Source: Phallusia mammillata (Eukaryota > Chordata > Ascidiacea > Phlebobranchia > Ascidiidae). Taken from it: a stretch of 64,000 nucleotides of DNA. The notes under the pieces were generated by a model. The model did not search any database, was not told where the DNA came from, and saw only the letters and a list, made by a program, of their open reading frames with translations. Where the stretch lies: NCBI GenBank assembly GCA_003260075.1, contig QLIY01000033.1:66619-130618 (forward strand), read 5' to 3'. Every line of letters begins with the position of its first letter. The stretch's first letter is position 1. Shown here one piece after another: positions 21,901-30,864 of this stretch. The translations under genes and the position numbers were made by a program.

Positions 21901-24466
21901 TAAAAGATCAATTTTAAAAATGTTGACAATTTCTGCCATTAAATTACTCCTTAACAATGATGCTAAACAGAAGACTCACAGAGGAAATAGATTCAACAGA
22001 CATCGTAGATGATGTGTGATGAAGGGAACTACCAGTCTTACGACGCACACCAAGTGGTACAGATGATTTGGCATTTCTATGAATGAAAATTTGGATTGCT
22101 ATTTAAATTGAGCACTAAGCGTTGACAAGAAACAATTGGACAGGTTTCAAATCAGTACAGATCAAACTAAAAACTACATGGTTACATTCGATGCCCCAAA
22201 GAACATCTGCACTAACAAGTGAATTTGCATGGATTCCTTACCTCCATGACTGCGTCTGTTTTTTACATTATACTGATATCAAACATTTTCGCTGATACCA
22301 GTTACTTATGAGAAATAGCAAATTGGCCTTCCTGACCTAACAGTTCAATTTACTTACACTATTAACACAAACCAAAGCTTTCAATACAAGCAACAACAGC
22401 AGACATCATTGTGTTAAATATATGTCTAAACATCTATACATCCAAAATACTTACTTTACTTCTACAGCTCCAATATTGCAGTATATATCTAATTGGGAGT
22501 ACATGAGGACAGGATAGCACATAAGTTGATGAGCAGATGGTCGATTAGAAGGTTCCCCATTTAACATAAGTTTTAGCAAATCAGTAATACTTGAGCTGTA
22601 CATCTTGGGAAAGTCTGTGTTGTAACCACACTTGACGATCTTTATCACAAGTGCTGGCAAATTCTACAGAAGAAACATTTCGTAGTAAGGATTTGGTATT
22701 TAGGGCTAAGTAATTGAGTTTGCCCCACAGAAACCATACATTTAATATTTAAGTTGAATACTAATGCAAATAGTTTTATTCTGCAAAACTCTCAAAAACA
22801 TAGAACATAAAAAAAACAAATATATTTGAGATATTTTTTTACCTGTGCCTCAAAAGCTTTTTTAAGCATCAGCAGTTCATAAAGTGTGCAACCAAGTGCC
22901 CATATATCACTTTTCTGGTTGTATGGATCACCCCTACATTGCTCGGGTGAAATATAACATGGTGTACCTACAATCTATAGAAATAATAAAAGAAACTGGT
23001 TAAAAGAAAGATATAAATATTTAGATTTTATTTCATAATTTACTTCAAAGAACAAAAAAAATGATAGTGTTTTTTTATTATGTCAAATTAATCTTGGCTT
23101 ACACTGAAAGCCTTGGTTTTGGTATTCAAAATTTTTGAAATCCCAAAATCCGATATTTTGCACACAGTGCACTTTCGATCCAGCAAAATGTTTTGAGTTT
23201 TTAGATCGCGATGTAAAATGTTTTTGGAATGAATATGCTGCAACGCTTCAACTATTTGCATGAAAAAGCTCAAGACTTTCTGAAATAACAAGTACATGTT
23301 AATGAACACCAACTGGATGCTCTAAATTAGAGGTTTCTTAACCAGGGGTGTGAGAAATGATGTCGATACAAGGGCTCACTCAGACCTACCTAAGTAGACT
23401 AGATTTAGAATATTTATAGAATACATAACACACCAAAATATACAAAAAATGCAGTTTTACAGATTTAAATTAAGATTATATTGCCACATAGCAGAGTTTT
23501 AACTTTGACGATTTTTTCCCCAGGTAAAAAACACCCAAAATACAGGTTGTTAGTTTTGTTCCGGCTTCTCAATGTTCTACTTACAGTTTCTTTTAGATGC
23601 GATTTTTGTTGCTTTAAGTAGTCATGTAAGGTGCCACCTGAAACAAAGGCAGGTTTTGTAATAAATGGGAAATATATCTATATGCCACAGAGACAAAATG
23701 AAAAACACGTAAGTGTATTCTGTTGGCAATCAAATTTGTATAACAACAAAAATGGTGGAGCACCCTGAGCAAACCAATTGTTTATAATTTACCAACCTTG
23801 TGCATATTCCATTGCGATCACGAGTTTATTGCCTTCCAGAAAGTTCTCATAGTAATGGATTATATTGGGATGGTTCAATACCTGTGAGGTCAAGTAACAG
23901 CTGAATAAGTTAAGTTTATTTTACTTGGTGAAAAAACACATAGAGACACAATAGCACTTAACAATTACCAAGCTGGGAATACTTGCAAGCGTTGAAACAT
24001 TAAGGAGAGCAAAACAGTGGATCATGACAAAACTTACTATATTATTTTATGAAGTGTTACATGGAACACAGGCCATAAATAGAAATAATGTGTTTCGACA
24101 CAAATTACTTTTCATCACCTTTTTTAAAATCTGAACCTCGTTCAATGAACTTGCCCGTTCCTCAGCTGTTAAATCTTCCATTGAAATTTCTTTTAAAATA
24201 AGCAGCTTTTTGTCTGAGAGCCTCATTGCCAAATTAACAAGGCTACAAATCAAAAGCAAAATATTTTTTATGAAATTTGGAAGACACTGTTTTATATGTT
24301 TTTCGGACAAACATGCACAGATTTTGTACAATTATTTTTATTATAATATACAAATTTATGTCTTAAACAAAAACATTATGTACGATTAACGAATAAATGG
24401 CTAAAAATGAAAAACCTACCCAAATGCTCCCTTTCCAACAACCTTCACTTTTTCGTACTTTTCCAT
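18973..24466 (-). CDS. nek8: NEK8 kinase (NIMA-related, RCC1 repeats), complete
   Basis: Seventeen exons join in phase to 718 aa: 24420-24466, 24119-24242, 23797-23881, 23585-23637, 23103-23279, 22843-22974, 22455-22663, 21980-22076, 21800-21889, 21383-21558, 21071-21185, 20760-20877, 20445-20604, 20063-20208, 19671-19785, 19178-19398 and 18973-19064. The N-terminal kinase has glycine loop GKGAFG (11-16), Lys33, HRD (Asp128), DFG (147-149) and [10 protein letters not shown]. From about residue 310 an RCC1-type propeller follows (SVYNW-like start, [49 protein letters not shown]). The order and length fit vertebrate NEK8 (about 690 aa), a ciliary inversin-compartment kinase linked to nephronophthisis and left-right patterning. 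The last exon's basic tail is less conserved. The intron between exons 15 and 16 contains a duplication with a G-run. Confidence 0.95.
19402..19646. repeat. 117-bp direct duplication around a G10 run (nek8 intron)
   Basis: The segments 19402-19519 and 19530-19646 are nearly identical, differing at a few bases, and are separated by the G run at 19519-19528. The duplication is wholly intronic. Confidence 0.9.
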
Positions 24467-24823
24467 AATTTAAAGTCTTTTAGGTAACAATCAGTTCACA
24501 GAACCTTGATGCCACAAAGCATAACTATTTTTAAGCAAACATATTTTCTGCAAGCACCAAGTAATTTTGAAGTGGACCATGTTTAACATGGATATAGTAT
24601 TGCTAGTAGTATGCATGAAATACATTGAACATATAAAAGTTTTGACCACATGTTTGATACACCACATAACAGCACTCGGTCAATAAAACATGCCTTGTTA
24701 AAAAACCATTCTCTGTGTAGTCCGAAAAGGATTTGTAATTCTCTGTGTAACTCTGAAAAGGGTTGTAAAAATTACACTAACAAATAAATGCTGACATACC
24801 CACAGCCACAGTGCAAAATTGTG

Positions 24824-25894
24824 CTACCTGACAATTTGTGTAACTGTAGATGAGCTTTCACAATCCATTGAACTAACTAGCTTATTGTGAGCCATGGAAT
24901 GCAGAATTTCAAAATCCATTTTATTTGGAAGTAGCTGAAGACTATTCAACATAAAATCACTTTGTGGATCATGTTTTGCTTCTAACATAGCACAGCTATG
25001 CAGCAGCAAGCGCTTTGGCATTGGTCTAACATACTCATCTGTAAAACGATGCAGTGGAATGTTCAATTCATGGTCAGGTGCATTCAGTAATAAATGTTCT
25101 GGGTTAATTCTATTGGAATCGTGGATATCTTTGTGTGCAGACAAACTTGTGATTAATTGTTTCTTGTTGGTCCAAACAAAATCATCTTGCTTCAAATCTG
25201 GGTTGTAATCAGGGTCTGAAATAAATAATTTTCCAGCTTTTGCTTGCTTTGTGCTACTTGCATTTGATTTGACAGCCACATCCAAGGTTTTGTCCTTTTT
25301 CGGGGAGTTTACTTTGCGCTGTTTGGTCTTCTTTGAACCGGTTGGTGCCATTGAAACAACTTTATTAAACAAAGCGTCTGCAATTTTGCTCAAGGCCTCT
25401 TCTTCTGCAGGACTAACCATGGTGTACAAATTCTCCCCATCCTTGCTATAATTTCCTTGTCCAGGTAGAGCAATGTCTAATAATTCCGGAGATATTAACA
25501 GTTCTTCAATTGCATCAGCAACTGATTTGTATCTTCCTTCTTTGGTGTACTTGTGAAGCGTCATCATAGATTTTTTAATTACTACCTGTAAGTCATTTTC
25601 TGTTGGTTTGGCCATCATTTGGTACAACACTGGGGGTGTCATGAAACGGTATTTGTGGATTAGAAATTTATCACGCTCAAGAAGCGCATCTATTGCTTCA
25701 GCCAGTGTGCTATACTTAAAGCAGAACCATTGAAATCGCTCTATGACCTCAACAGGTGCATATCCAAAGTTGTACAGTGTAGTGGAGTGACTTGGGTCAT
25801 TTTCTGTATCTTTATGGCTTTCTTCCTTTGATGTATAGCTAACACATTCTACATCAGTTTCAACAGCTGTCATTACAACCATGATACCTGGCAA
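24824..25894 (-). CDS. Unrecognised 356-aa protein, intronless
   Basis: A single uninterrupted reading frame starting MPGIMVVMTAVE. I do not recognise the family. The N-terminal two fifths (about residues 40-145) looks globular and helical, with WFCFKYSTLAEAIDALL and KKSMMTLHKYTKEGRYKSV. A Lys/Ser-rich, probably disordered linker follows around residues 185-225 (KKTKQRKVNSPKKDK). A second conserved-looking segment is at about 225-350 (PDYNPDLKQDDFVW, RPMPKRLLLHSCAM). No signal peptide or membrane segment is visible. It lies between nup35 and nek8 on the same strand, about 280 and 360 bp from them. A pyrimidine-AG acceptor-like site (cctttag) precedes the start, which could serve a 5' UTR intron or trans-splicing. 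Confidence 0.75.
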   Translation of the reverse strand: MPGIMVVMTAVETDVECVSYTSKEESHKDTENDPSHSTTLYNFGYAPVEVIERFQWFCFKYSTLAEAIDALLERDKFLIHKYRFMTPPVLYQMMAKPTENDLQVVIKKSMMTLHKYTKEGRYKSVADAIEELLISPELLDIALPGQGNYSKDGENLYTMVSPAEEEALSKIADALFNKVVSMAPTGSKKTKQRKVNSPKKDKTLDVAVKSNASSTKQAKAGKLFISDPDYNPDLKQDDFVWTNKKQLITSLSAHKDIHDSNRINPEHLLLNAPDHELNIPLHRFTDEYVRPMPKRLLLHSCAMLEAKHDPQSDFMLNSLQLLPNKMDFEILHSMAHNKLVSSMDCESSSTVTQIVR

Positions 25895-26172
25895 CCTAAA
25901 GGATAAAATTATAACCTAATGTAAACAAAGTTTGCATGGACGTTTAAGGAAAGAGTTGGATTGAGCATTAACCTTTATACTTTAATGTCAATGTACATAC
26001 ACATAAAAAAGTCATGGCTTCTCTTCTTACAATATTATCTGTAATCAATCATCGAAAATAACTCATGTTGAAAATTAAACATTATTTATAGCAATATATA
26101 CTATAGAAAAGTAGTTATTATGTGATGTTACACCTAACCAATGGTGGCAGTGTCTATTTGGAAACACATATT

Positions 26173-27126
26173 TTATCCGAACAAAAAATCCATTGCTTTG
26201 GTGATCATGGTGTTCGTTTTCTGTGGTGTGGAATTGTTCACTTGTGGACTTGAGGAATAGACAGAAGCTGACAGATTTCGAATTGGCATAGTTCTCTGAC
26301 TCATGTTGTGAGGAGAAGTAACAGATATTGAGCTTTCTTCTAAAAGTGATTGACCCTCTCCATTCGGTATAGAATTGCAAGCCATAACTCCCAACATCAT
26401 ATTGTCACATAAAACTTTACCATTTCTGCTGAGTGCCTTTTTAGCTTGCAGAAGTGTTTCATAATGGATGTGTATCCAATTTCCACCGTTACCTGCTACA
26501 TGATAAGACAAAATTGTACCAAACTGGGAAAACTGCTTTAAAATGAGTGACGTCTGCTGAGGAGGAAACCCAAACACAGTCACCCAAGTGCTTGTGATTG
26601 CCTGTGGGGATACAAAGCTTTCTGATGACATGCCTTCATGTGACGGAGATGTCATTAAAACAGAATGTCTGCTTTGTTCATTCAATCTTGTGGGTGAAAC
26701 ATTTCTTGTAGGTGAAAAAAGTTTCATGTCCGAACCAAATCGTTCTCGTTGGCTTGCATGCTTTTCCAGCATCGCGATATCATCCATTAGTGTTGCAAGT
26801 GGTGGTGCACCTCCTTTTTCCTTGATATGTGCATCACTGCCAGTGCTAAGTAACCTGTAATGCTCATCAGGTCGTTGAGATGTTGATCTCTGCATAGTTT
26901 TTTGGCCAAACAGTGGAGAAGTAGATGGTTGATGCTTGCTTCCTGTAAGTGACTGGTTCAAAGGAGCTGGTGAACTCACTTGTGAAAGGTTTCCCATTAG
27001 GAAACCAGGCAGAAACTGGTGGCCATGACCTGATGGATTGCTTGGTGAAGTTGTAATATTTGTTGCCAATGGAGATCCAAGATGCATTGGTTCAGCCGAA
27101 TCCATTTCAACAACAGTATTTAACAA
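26173..27126 (-). CDS. nup35: Nucleoporin NUP35 (NUP53/MPPN family)
   Basis: A 317-aa single-exon protein. Near the N-terminus EPMHLGSP and QFLPGFLMGN match the conserved Nup35 start. A Ser/Pro-rich region follows (about 50-170). The Nup35-type RRM is at about 178-255 (WVTVFGFPPQQTSLILKQF, GNWIHIHYETLLQAKKAL). The C-terminus TKAMDFLFG matches the family's amphipathic membrane-binding helix, though the usual terminal Trp is absent. The family is part of the inner-ring (Nup93) complex and is needed for pore assembly; the RRM dimerises. A second in-frame Met eight codons in (27105) fits the family start better than the first. Length matches vertebrate NUP35 (about 326 aa). Confidence 0.93.
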   Translation of the reverse strand: MLNTVVEMDSAEPMHLGSPLATNITTSPSNPSGHGHQFLPGFLMGNLSQVSSPAPLNQSLTGSKHQPSTSPLFGQKTMQRSTSQRPDEHYRLLSTGSDAHIKEKGGAPPLATLMDDIAMLEKHASQRERFGSDMKLFSPTRNVSPTRLNEQSRHSVLMTSPSHEGMSSESFVSPQAITSTWVTVFGFPPQQTSLILKQFSQFGTILSYHVAGNGGNWIHIHYETLLQAKKALSRNGKVLCDNMMLGVMACNSIPNGEGQSLLEESSISVTSPHNMSQRTMPIRNLSASVYSSSPQVNNSTPQKTNTMITKAMDFLFG

Positions 27127-27754
27127 AAAAGACTAAAATATATTTGGAATCGAACAAAATATGTTTTCAGTTTTTTGCTGCTTAAAAACAGTAAAAGGAG
27201 GTTGAAGCTAAACACACCAAGAGTATTTTGTTTGCACAAAAACCAAATATACATACCATAGTGTTTTACTTTTATCAATGGCTAATTGTACTTAAGCTAT
27301 TTGTCGCAATTGTTTGTTGTTACAAATCAGTGTGGTTTTACCAAATTAACTTGAACTACCACATTAACAAACAATAATATGTTAGACCAACAATGAAGTA
27401 ACATAATTTACCCTTTTTTACTTGCTAATATGTAAAAAAATATGTGATACATACAATCCTACTGCACCTATAGTATAATATGTGTAAATTTCATGTTGAT
27501 AAAAGACGTTTATGGCCAGCACATATGGAATATATTTGGGTAAATATGTTGTCATATTTATAGATGTTACGCTATGTTCCCGAAATGCTTGTACATTTAG
27601 CAAAGGCTCATTTTGAAACTTAAGTTTCACAGAACATTTTGTGCAAGTGTGGCATTGATGCGATAACGCCATCATGTTTATATCGATAGATGTTAATGTA
27701 TGCGTATTAATAACTAAAAAATATTTACTTTTCAATAGTATGTGCGCTGAAAAT
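27127..27754. other. nup35 upstream region
   Basis: AT-rich sequence between nup35 and the inverted-repeat element. A 125-codon minus-strand ORF crosses into the element's terminal repeat and has no recognisable motif. Confidence 0.35.
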
Positions 27755-27927
27755 CCTACGCGATCCTGGCAACCAGCAAAAAAAGGCTCCAGCAACCACG
27801 CAAGGGGTTCACTTTAGACCCCAATATCTCGCGAACCAAACGAAGCTGAACAGAAAAATTTTAAAACAATACTTTTCAAAGCATTAATAAACCATCAATG
27901 GCACTCGTTTGAAAAAAAATTAAAACC
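27755..27927. repeat. Left terminal inverted repeat
   Basis: Pairs with 30692-30864 in inverted orientation at high identity. The shared sequence stops abruptly outside 27755, which marks the element edge. Confidence 0.85.
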
Positions 27928-28371
27928 ACGAATATTAATACGCTTATGAATATGACTGCCTAATGCTCTGTGATACGTTTCGCGGCATAAAAGCCAATGA
28001 CATATTCTGTTTCTGCAGAGCATGCCGTGGGGGGGGGGTCGCCGTTCCCGCTCGCCAGCAATCAATGACGCGCGACAGCTTAAAATGTTCAAAAATAGGT
28101 TCACTTCCGACCCCAATATCTCGCAAACCAAAACCTCCGGTTTTCCGACTGGCTCAACTCGTGAAGGCCGGACCATTTGATAGTCATTACTATGTTTTTT
28201 TGACAAACTTTTTACTTGACAAAATTACTGATAATATTTAATATGACTGTTAATATTAATATGAAATATTAACCAAATAAATAATCAATTTTATTTAAAC
28301 GGTTTGTACACTGCATTTGTCACAGTACCAGACTACATTTTTGTCACAAACATTATTTGGAACTGTTACCT

Positions 28372-29139
28372 TTACACAGCCAGGGTGCTACCATTCCTTA
28401 CATCTGTCGCATTCAGTATAAAACTGCTTATTGTCATAGCTAACCTACACTTGCAGTAAACTGGAATCTCAAAGGAGTCGCTGATGGGCTTTGTAACTGC
28501 CGGACCAGAAATTATTTCGTTCGGAGAAACTTTTCTGTTTTTCAGCCACTTTCCAATCATCTCGCGCAAACTCGCCTCCTTAAACTCCGCGTCTTCAGGT
28601 CGCATACCGATGCAAAGCGCAGCAGCAAATGCTATCGCGAACGGACCGCAGTTTCCTGATCCTGCTCTCTGTCGAGACACATTGGGGAAAACACAATTAA
28701 TATTTTTGTTTTTACTGGTAATAAGTTTTGAAATGGGAAGTTGTTCTTCTATATTGTATTTTGTGTTACCACTGTCGTAAATCATAACAGTGGAGTCATT
28801 GTCTGAAAAAACATTTGACGCAGTAACCCAGTGATTACCCTGGACATTTATAATTTGAACAAATTTTTGCTGAGGTGTGTAAATAGGCGACGTGTCCGTA
28901 CAACCTAAAAACGCGAAACAACTTTGCAAGCCTCCAATATGAGGAAACTGCTCAGATAGAATGTTCATTGCTGAGTCTATATGATTATCACCAAGCCAAT
29001 ATTTTTTCCTTTTTACACCCACCAAGTCATCTGACGTTAAAGAAAACTTCGTTTCCCACTTTGTTGCACAACAGCGCCGAGCTAAACCTGATTGTTCGGG
29101 GGGGGGGGACTCTCTGTCGAGACACATGGGGGAAAACAC
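28372..29139 (-). CDS. C48/Ulp1-like cysteine peptidase of mobile element
   Basis: A 255-aa reading frame. The catalytic set of the Ulp1/adenain fold is in order: His103-Trp104 (VQGNHWVTASN), Asp122 (MIYDSGN), Gln157 (SRQRAGSG) and nucleophile Cys164 (GNCGPFAIAF). The upstream segment KKYWLGDNHIDSAMNILSEQF is the typical substrate-side start of this fold. Such domains are common as ORFs of animal mobile elements. The first 16 residues derive from a poly-G junction and are probably not native. The same coding segment continues in a duplicated copy at 29110-29542 and from there to upstream sequence, so this start is likely artefactual. Confidence 0.75.
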   Translation of the reverse strand: MFSPMCLDRESPPPEQSGLARRCCATKWETKFSLTSDDLVGVKRKKYWLGDNHIDSAMNILSEQFPHIGGLQSCFAFLGCTDTSPIYTPQQKFVQIINVQGNHWVTASNVFSDNDSTVMIYDSGNTKYNIEEQLPISKLITSKNKNINCVFPNVSRQRAGSGNCGPFAIAFAAALCIGMRPEDAEFKEASLREMIGKWLKNRKVSPNEIISGPAVTKPISDSFEIPVYCKCRLAMTISSFILNATDVRNGSTLAV

Positions 29140-29542
29140 AATTATTATTTTTGTTTTTACAGGTAATAAGTTTTGAAACGGGGAGTTGTTCTTCTATCTT
29201 GTATTTTGTGTTACCACTGTCGTAAATCATAACAGTGGAGTCATTGTCTGAAAATACATTGGACGCAGTAACCCAGTGATTGCCCTGGACATTTATAATT
29301 TGAACAAATTTTTGCTGAGGTGTGTAAATAGGCGACGTGTCCGTACAACCTAAAAACGCGAAACAACTTTGCAAGCCTCCAATATGAGGAAACTGCTCAG
29401 ATAGAATGTTCATTGCTGAGTCTATATGATTATCACCAAGCCAATATTTTTTCCTTTTTACACCCACCAAGTCATCTGACGTTAAAGAAAACTTTGTTTC
29501 CCACTTTGTTGCACAACAGCGCCGAGCTAAACCTGATTGTTC
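28666..29542. repeat. 430-bp direct duplication around a G11 run
   Basis: The segments 28666-29097 and 29110-29542 are nearly identical over about 430 bp, separated by the G run at 29098-29108. It duplicates the first half of the peptidase domain. Confidence 0.9.
29110..29542 (-). pseudogene. Duplicated N-terminal part of C48 peptidase
   Basis: Repeats the coding segment from about GLARRCC through the His and Asp motifs to SRQR, then stops at the poly-G before the catalytic Cys. The reading frame upstream stays open as far as 29596, where an acceptor-like ag could join it in phase to the ORF at 29692-30561 through a 95-bp intron (29597-29691). This copy may therefore be the true 5' part of one peptidase gene whose 3' part is the other copy. 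Confidence 0.55.
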
Positions 29543-29673
29543 GTGCTCGCATAAACCTTTTGTTAATTGACGCTGATTTCTCTTCTTTGCATTGACCTTT
29601 CACTGAAGTGTTGAGCCAAAGCAATCCCGCAGAGACACTGCGGGAGGTTGCCGATACTTTCACATGTATTTAT

Positions 29674-30561
29674 CTATAGCTGTGAGCCTACTTCGTTTTT
29701 GCCACTTTTTTCAGCTTCCCTTGATGCTGTTTGTTTTCGCTTTCTCTTTTCACCTATCCTTATACCATCTTTGTACTCGCGAACCAACCCAAGATGACTG
29801 TCTGCATAAACTTGTGCAAACTCATGTAAGCCTTTAAATATTCTTTCTTGACACCTAGTCCTTTTTAGTTCCTGTTGACTTTTTTCCATAATGCCTTGCG
29901 TTCGATTGTCTTTGGTAAAGTTCTGCTCAGTTCTTTTCTGCACTTCATTGTAAAAATCAGAATAACCTTTATAAACCTGAGTTTCACCGTGTCGACCAAC
30001 ATTCCCAAGCATCAAACTTGACCACAAGGCGAGTTTGGGAAGTGTGTACTTGATAAACTTTTTCATTAATTCAGGACAATAAAATTCGTTATCCTGCCCA
30101 CCGTTTAAAACAGACAATTTTGCCTTTTCAATAACCTCACCAAAATAATCTGTAAACGGATTGCCCTCCACTGGATCTGCTTCAAATTCAATGGTTTCTC
30201 TTTCTTCTGTTTCATTTTTACTGCCCTTTTGAATAGTTTCACGTGCAATTTTTGTTTTAAACAATAAGCTTCCAATTGACAAGAATTCGTTCCGCAAGAG
30301 GATAGTTCTCAAAGAGAATAGAACGTCTCTTTGTTTGCTTAGTGAATATATACCATTGTCCTTAAGATAACGCACGAGCCCGTGATTAAAAGACTTTGAC
30401 CGCCTCGGAGCACGGAGATGCGGAACAGAAGAACCGCGCGTCGCAGGTATCGCCTCACGCAGCGCACGTTCAGTCAAGGTGCAAGTAAACAACTTTGACC
30501 CAGAAAAACAAGTCCTAACTTGGACAAAAACAAGTCGAAATATACAATTTATTTTATACAC
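29674..30561 (-). CDS. Mobile-element protein N-terminal to C48 peptidase
   Basis: A 295-aa frame. The residues around ALWSSLMLGNVGRHGE, preceded by FYCPELMKKFIKYTLPK, resemble a region I associate with invertebrate C48-peptidase element proteins. The C-terminal 60 residues are very basic (GEKRKRKQTASREAEKSG). A GT donor in phase after KNE (29691/29690) could splice it to the peptidase segment, giving one polyprotein. No DDE or integrase catalytic triad is visible, so the element's transposition chemistry is not explained by what is present. The first 45 or so residues are less convincing as coding. Confidence 0.5.
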   Translation of the reverse strand: MYKINCIFRLVFVQVRTCFSGSKLFTCTLTERALREAIPATRGSSVPHLRAPRRSKSFNHGLVRYLKDNGIYSLSKQRDVLFSLRTILLRNEFLSIGSLLFKTKIARETIQKGSKNETEERETIEFEADPVEGNPFTDYFGEVIEKAKLSVLNGGQDNEFYCPELMKKFIKYTLPKLALWSSLMLGNVGRHGETQVYKGYSDFYNEVQKRTEQNFTKDNRTQGIMEKSQQELKRTRCQERIFKGLHEFAQVYADSHLGLVREYKDGIRIGEKRKRKQTASREAEKSGKNEVGSQL

Positions 30562-30691
30562 TAAAATATGAGAGTTTTACACTAAAATATGAGACTATAA
30601 AAAAATATCTTTTAGGCCATTTTCATCGGTCGCGCGTCATTGATTGCTGGCGAGCGGGAACGGCGGCATTATGCGCGAGGGGGGGGGGGAT

Positions 30692-30864
30692 GGTTTTAAT
30701 TTTTTTTCAAACGAGTGCCATTGATGGTTTGTTAATGCTTCGAAAAGTATTGTGTTAAAATTTTTCTGTTCAGCTTCGTTTGGTTCGCGAGATATTGGGG
30801 TCTAAAGTGAACCCCTTGCGTCGTTGCTGGAGCCTTTTTTTGCTGGTTGCCAGGATCGCGTAGG
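30692..30864. repeat. Right terminal inverted repeat
   Basis: Inverted copy of 27755-27927. The match ends at 30864 (cgcgtagg), which marks the outer edge of the element. Confidence 0.85.

Larger units (their letters stand above)
27755..30864 (-). mobile_element. Inverted-repeat element with C48 peptidase (about 3.1 kb)
   Basis: The arm 27755-27927 is an inverted copy of 30692-30864, from cctacgcgatcctggcaacc inward to the aattaaaacca stretch, with few differences. A further inverted match joins 28041-28075 and 30629-30664. G-runs sit inside both arms (28029-28038 and 30679-30689). The enclosed minus-strand ORFs encode a Ulp1/C48-like cysteine peptidase and a charged upstream protein. No target duplication is obvious. 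Internal duplication and a poly-G junction mean the true element structure may be collapsed or rearranged in this assembly. Confidence 0.75.

Noticed and set aside
28372-29470. Two separate C48 peptidase genes in tandem
   Set aside because: The second copy is an almost exact direct repeat cut at a poly-G junction and lacks the catalytic Cys, so a duplicated or misassembled single gene is more likely.
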